Source of the DNA: Syntrophobacterales bacterium
GTDB lineage: Bacteria > Desulfobacterota > Syntrophobacteria > BM002
Length of the DNA stretch: 8,273 bases
Direction of reading: 5' to 3'
NCBI GenBank assembly: GCA_030613915.1
Contig: JAUWKY010000086.1
Span: 1-8,273, forward strand
Position numbers and translations under genes: made by a program. The notes below the pieces were generated by a model, which was not told the DNA's origin, made no database searches, and worked only from the letters and a program-made list of their open reading frames with translations. This document shows positions 5,910 through 8,273 of the stretch, piece after piece; the stretch's first letter is position 1; every line of letters begins with the position of its first letter.

Positions 5910-6654
5910 GAAAATCGCATTTATTTCCGACATACATTCAAACCTCGAGGCTTTCAGGGCCGTACTCGTCGAAATCGACAAAGAAAACGTCTCGCTGATC
6001 GTCAATCTCGGCGATTTGGTTGGCTACAACGCCAGCCCGAGAGAATGCGTGGATTTGGTAAAACAGAGGCAAATGATCAGCATTTTGGGCAATCATGACC
6101 GGGCTGCCATCGAACCAAAATTCGCCGAGGGATTTAATATTTTGGCCTATCAGGCGTTGGTCTGGTCCTCGAAGAGCTTGGCGCCCAAACACAAGCGGTT
6201 CTTGGAGGACCTGGAACACACCAAGACGCTCTGGGACCGCTACCTCCTCTTTCATGGCGCCCCCGGCAATCCGGCCGCCTATCTTTCTTTCCTCTTCCAG
6301 ACCAAAAGGGCCTTTAACTATATGCGTAAAAAAACACCTGGGGTGAGGATCGGTTTTTTTGGACATACCCACCATCGTGCCGTGTGGCAGAGGGATGTGA
6401 GGGGGAAGGTCTCGCGCCTGGAAATGTCTCATGATGATCTGCTATTGGACCCGGAACAGATGTATCTAATCAATCCAGGTAGTGTGGGCCAGCCTCGCCA
6501 GCGGCAATGGAAGGCATCCTATCTCATTTTTTCTAACGAGCCGCAAACTATCCAGTTTAGATCTGTTGCTTACGATCTGCACTCAGCCCAGACCAAGATC
6601 CGTACAGCTCAACTGCCGGAATATTTGGCAGAGCGGTTAGCAGAGGGCATTTGA
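5908..6654 (+). CDS. Calcineurin-like metallophosphoesterase (YfcE/MJ0936-type)
   Basis: The 248-residue protein has the full motif set of the calcineurin-like phosphoesterase fold: DIH (D8, H10), GDLVG (D36), GNHD (61-64), FHG (H116) and GHTHH (H153, H155), followed by NPGSVGQPR (189-197), typical of the small YfcE/MJ0936 phosphodiesterase group. It should bind two metal ions and hydrolyse a phosphodiester; the natural substrate cannot be read from the sequence. About 50 extra residues after the NPGSVGQPR motif are usual. The start at 5908 is certain from the conserved MKIAFISDIH opening, yet no Shine-Dalgarno is present: a heptamer array ends on the start codon. The GNAT gene follows after 19 bases and is likely co-transcribed. 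Confidence 0.93.
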   Translation: MKIAFISDIHSNLEAFRAVLVEIDKENVSLIVNLGDLVGYNASPRECVDLVKQRQMISILGNHDRAAIEPKFAEGFNILAYQALVWSSKSLAPKHKRFLEDLEHTKTLWDRYLLFHGAPGNPAAYLSFLFQTKRAFNYMRKKTPGVRIGFFGHTHHRAVWQRDVRGKVSRLEMSHDDLLLDPEQMYLINPGSVGQPRQRQWKASYLIFSNEPQTIQFRSVAYDLHSAQTKIRTAQLPEYLAERLAEGI

Positions 6655-6673
6655 CCATAAACGGGGGGGAATC

Positions 6674-7228
6674 ATGCGCAAGAATTACCAGAAGGAATGC
6701 AAACTCAAAGACGGCTCTGTTGTTCTGCTTCGCCCTTTGGTGGCTGAAGATCGTGAGGGACTTACCACTTTTTTCCAGTCACTCCCGGAGGAACTACGGC
6801 TCTACCTACGTCACGATGTCGCCGACGCAAAGCTTATCAAATCCTGGACCGATGATATCGACTATGATCGGATTTTCCCGATCCTGGCCTTCGCCGATGA
6901 ACGGATCGTGGGTGACGTCTCCCTGCATCGTATTCCCTACGGCTGGAAAAGACATATCGGCACCGTACGTGTGGTGGTAGATCCGGGCTATCACGACAAG
7001 GGCTTAGGAACACTGCTGATACATGAGATTGTAGAATTGGCTTCCGAGTTCGGATTGGAGAAACTCTGGGCAGAACTTCCCCTTGACGTTCCGGCGGCCA
7101 TCGCCGTTTTCCGCAAGGCAGGGTTTTCCAGCAAGGCAGTGGTGGAGGGCTTGGTAAAAGACCTCCGCGGCCGCAATACGGATGTGGTCATAATGGTGTG
7201 CGACATCGGCACCCAGTATGACTTCTGA
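6674..7228 (+). CDS. GNAT-family N-acetyltransferase (Pat-like)
   Basis: This is a 184-residue single GNAT domain that transfers an acetyl group from acetyl-CoA. Motif A is clear: RVVVDPGYHDKGLGTLLI (99-116), with the pyrophosphate-binding loop H107-D-K-G-L-G112. Motif B appears as AAIAVFRKAGF (141-151). The N-terminus (VVLLRPLVAEDREGLTTFF with LRLYLRH) resembles stand-alone protein acetyltransferases of the Pat type that act on acyl-CoA synthetases, so protein lysine acetylation is possible, but this is inferred from style only. Start 6674 has a G-rich ribosome site (6663-6670) about four bases upstream. It lies 19 bases after the phosphoesterase, which suggests a two-gene unit. It converges with the TPR gene across a repeat-filled gap. 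Confidence 0.88.
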   Translation: MRKNYQKECKLKDGSVVLLRPLVAEDREGLTTFFQSLPEELRLYLRHDVADAKLIKSWTDDIDYDRIFPILAFADERIVGDVSLHRIPYGWKRHIGTVRVVVDPGYHDKGLGTLLIHEIVELASEFGLEKLWAELPLDVPAAIAVFRKAGFSSKAVVEGLVKDLRGRNTDVVIMVCDIGTQYDF

Positions 7229-7253
7229 TGGTTTTGGTTTCCGGAAGAAAAGG

Positions 7254-7267
7254 GTTTCAGGTTTCAG
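7254..7267. repeat. GTTTCAG heptamer, two exact units
   Basis: Two perfect units lie just after the GNAT gene, and the same unit family occurs inverted at 3958-3964. Together with the next array it fills the convergent gap between the GNAT and TPR genes. Confidence 0.75.
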
Positions 7268-7278
7268 GTGGTTACCAG

Positions 7279-7306
7279 GTGTCAGGTGTCGGGTGTCAGG
7301 TGTCAG
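7279..7306. repeat. GTGTCAG heptamer array, four units
   Basis: GTGTCAG, GTGTCGG, GTGTCAG and GTGTCAG are in register. Positions 7282-7310 are the perfect inverted 29-base counterpart of 3934-3962. Confidence 0.9.
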
Positions 7307-7335
7307 GAAAAAATATAGAAGCTGAAACGTGTTGG

Positions 7336-7368
7336 AGCGAAGCGGAAATTCCGTCTGAAGCGAAGCGG
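7336..7368. repeat. AGCGAAGCGG direct repeat with a small palindrome between
   Basis: AGCGAAGCGG occurs at 7336-7345 and 7359-7368. Between and overlapping them, CGGAA-A-TTCCG (7343-7353) is an interrupted palindrome. No U-run follows, so it is not a standard terminator for either convergent gene. Confidence 0.5.
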
Positions 7369-7392
7369 CAGCGGGAAACACTGAAACCTTAG

Positions 7393-8115
7393 TCAAGATC
7401 GATGATGTCTGCCCTTGCGCGGGGCCCGCATAGATAGTTGAAAAATCCCCACAAAACAGATAGCAATGATGCCCATAAGGCCCATCTGACGAACTCCCTC
7501 CAGGCTACTGGTACCGGTTAAATAACGGATCAGCACGTACCTGGGATCTAGTTCGACAGATTTGTTGAAATCAGCGTCAGATTCCTCCTCGTGTCCAAGC
7601 GCTAGGTGGGCTTTGGCTCTGGTTTTATAAGCTATGGCAGTTGTCCGTTCGTCCCCCCGTAAACCGATAGCCTCTGTAGAGTCGTGGACAGCCTTAGTTG
7701 CCATTCCTGCCAGACGGTATGCCTCTGCCCTGTTGCCGAAGGCTCTTGCCACTTTTGGGTCCAGCTCAATTGCCCGGGTGAGATTTTTGATGGCAGGCTC
7801 CAGTTCTTCCTTTTTCAAATGAGTCGAACCCAGCATCAGATAAGCCTCCGGTCCCTCAGGCTTTAGCTCTATTACTTTAGTATAGTCATGGATGGCATTG
7901 TCGAAGCGTTGTTGGAAATAATAGTGTATCGCCCGCTTTTCATATGCCTCCACCAGGTTGGGATTCAACTCCAGAGCCTTGGTGAAATAGTGGATCTTCC
8001 TGTTAGCCAGGGAGCTATCTATTCCAAGTTTGTAAAAATGCATAGCGTCCTGCGCCCAGGCCGCAGAAGTGGTAACCATCATATATGTGAGTATCGCAAA
8101 TAGTATCTTTTTCAT
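7393..8115 (-). CDS. Periplasmic TPR protein with C-terminal membrane anchor
   Basis: The 240-residue protein starts with a typical Sec signal peptide: MKK, a hydrophobic core (4-18) and a likely cleavage after AWA (residue 21). Four to five tetratricopeptide repeats follow, recognisable by Y.KAIELxP-type endings: KALELNPN (46-53), KVIELKPE (80-87), RAIELDPK (114-121) and KSVELDPR (185-192). TPRs are protein-binding scaffolds, so a role in assembling an envelope complex is likely but the partner is unknown. Near the C-terminus, MGLMGIIAICFVGIFQLSM (211-229) is a membrane span followed by a strongly basic tail, giving a periplasmic domain anchored at its C-terminus. I chose ATG 8115 because AAGGAGT (8130-8124) stands eight bases upstream and the signal peptide begins there; an upstream ATG at 8142 adds nine residues before MKK and is unlikely. 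Confidence 0.85.
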   Translation of the reverse strand: MKKILFAILTYMMVTTSAAWAQDAMHFYKLGIDSSLANRKIHYFTKALELNPNLVEAYEKRAIHYYFQQRFDNAIHDYTKVIELKPEGPEAYLMLGSTHLKKEELEPAIKNLTRAIELDPKVARAFGNRAEAYRLAGMATKAVHDSTEAIGLRGDERTTAIAYKTRAKAHLALGHEEESDADFNKSVELDPRYVLIRYLTGTSSLEGVRQMGLMGIIAICFVGIFQLSMRAPRKGRHHRS

Positions 8116-8123
8116 GATCCCGG

Positions 8124-8148
8124 ACTCCTTCCAGCACCGCAATGGAGT
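8124..8148 (-). promoter_or_regulatory. Possible leader hairpin hiding the TPR gene's ribosome site
   Basis: On the minus strand, ACTCC (8148-8144) can pair with GGAGT (8128-8124), which is the core of the ribosome binding site AAGGAGT. The stem is only five base pairs with a 15-base loop, so it is weak and may be chance. Confidence 0.25.
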
Positions 8149-8180
8149 AATTTTTTTTATCCCTCACCCCGTGACCTCGT

Positions 8181-8209
8181 CAGATAATGTCGCTGGGTGC
8201 CAATGTCAA
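8181..8209 (-). promoter_or_regulatory. Candidate sigma-70 promoter of the TPR gene
   Basis: On the minus strand a perfect -35 TTGACA (8209-8204) is followed after 17 bases by TATCTG (8186-8181), a poor but T-A-T-starting -10. It lies about 65 bases upstream of the ATG at 8115, a sensible distance. The rest of the right edge (8210-8273) shows no gene. Confidence 0.4.
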
Positions 8210-8273
8210 TAGTAGCAATTTCCCTGCCAGATTTTTTTCAACCACTCCGTTTTGTTTATTTGGCGAATCATAG

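Noticed and set aside
8124..8158. Plus-strand terminator (ACTCC/GGAGT stem then eight T)
   Set aside because: The stem has only five pairs with a 15-base loop, and there is no plus-strand gene upstream to terminate.

Overview
The window looks like a chromosomal segment of a Gram-negative, anaerobe-type bacterium, most likely in or near the Desulfobacterota (former Deltaproteobacteria). This is an inference from gene style (PilZ, paired CBS, MoxR/VWA, Pat-like GNAT, periplasmic TPR protein), roughly balanced base composition and the intergenic repeats. No rRNA, tRNA, CRISPR array or transposase gene is visible.

Layout. Positions 1-89 may hold the 5' end of a minus-strand gene leaving the left edge. 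Positions 90-490 hold a small repeat family with a conserved TTCATGAA core: a solo copy (131-170) and a MITE-like unit (251-440) with inverted ends around a GC-rich, hairpin-forming core. A PilZ (cyclic-di-GMP receptor) gene (+, 491-853) converges on a two-CBS-domain gene (-, 928-1353). A gene-free stretch follows (1354-1798), largely short tandem arrays with a 7-bp period. Next come a MoxR-type AAA+ ATPase (1799-3130), an abutting GXGXG beta-helix protein (3131-3814), a repeat-filled gap, and a VWA protein with a CoxE-like MIDAS domain and an HxxxH-containing N-terminal region (4122-5708). After another repeat gap come a calcineurin-like phosphoesterase (5908-6654) and a GNAT acetyltransferase (6674-7228), converging on a signal-peptide TPR protein (-, 7393-8115) with a predicted promoter near the right edge.

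How the genes work together. The ATPase, beta-helix and VWA genes are the distinctive set. MoxR/VWA pairs (NorQ-NorD, CbbQ-CbbO, CobS-CobT, GvpN-type) remodel or load metals into a target protein. Here a GXGXG beta-helix protein is translationally linked to the ATPase, the ATPase carries a five-cysteine insertion in its lid, and the VWA protein has an HGxxH motif where related metallopeptidase-like domains have HExxH. I know of no named system with this composition. The phosphoesterase and GNAT genes are probably co-transcribed with each other and perhaps with the VWA gene.

The second notable signal is intergenic. The three large gaps from 1489 onward (1489-1798, 3815-4121, 5709-5907) and 7229-7392 contain many different tandem arrays that nearly all share a 7-bp period. 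The same unit families recur in different gaps and orientations, including one 29-bp perfect inverted match between 3934-3962 and 7282-7310. This resembles the heptameric STRR sequences of heterocystous cyanobacteria, but with many unit families side by side.
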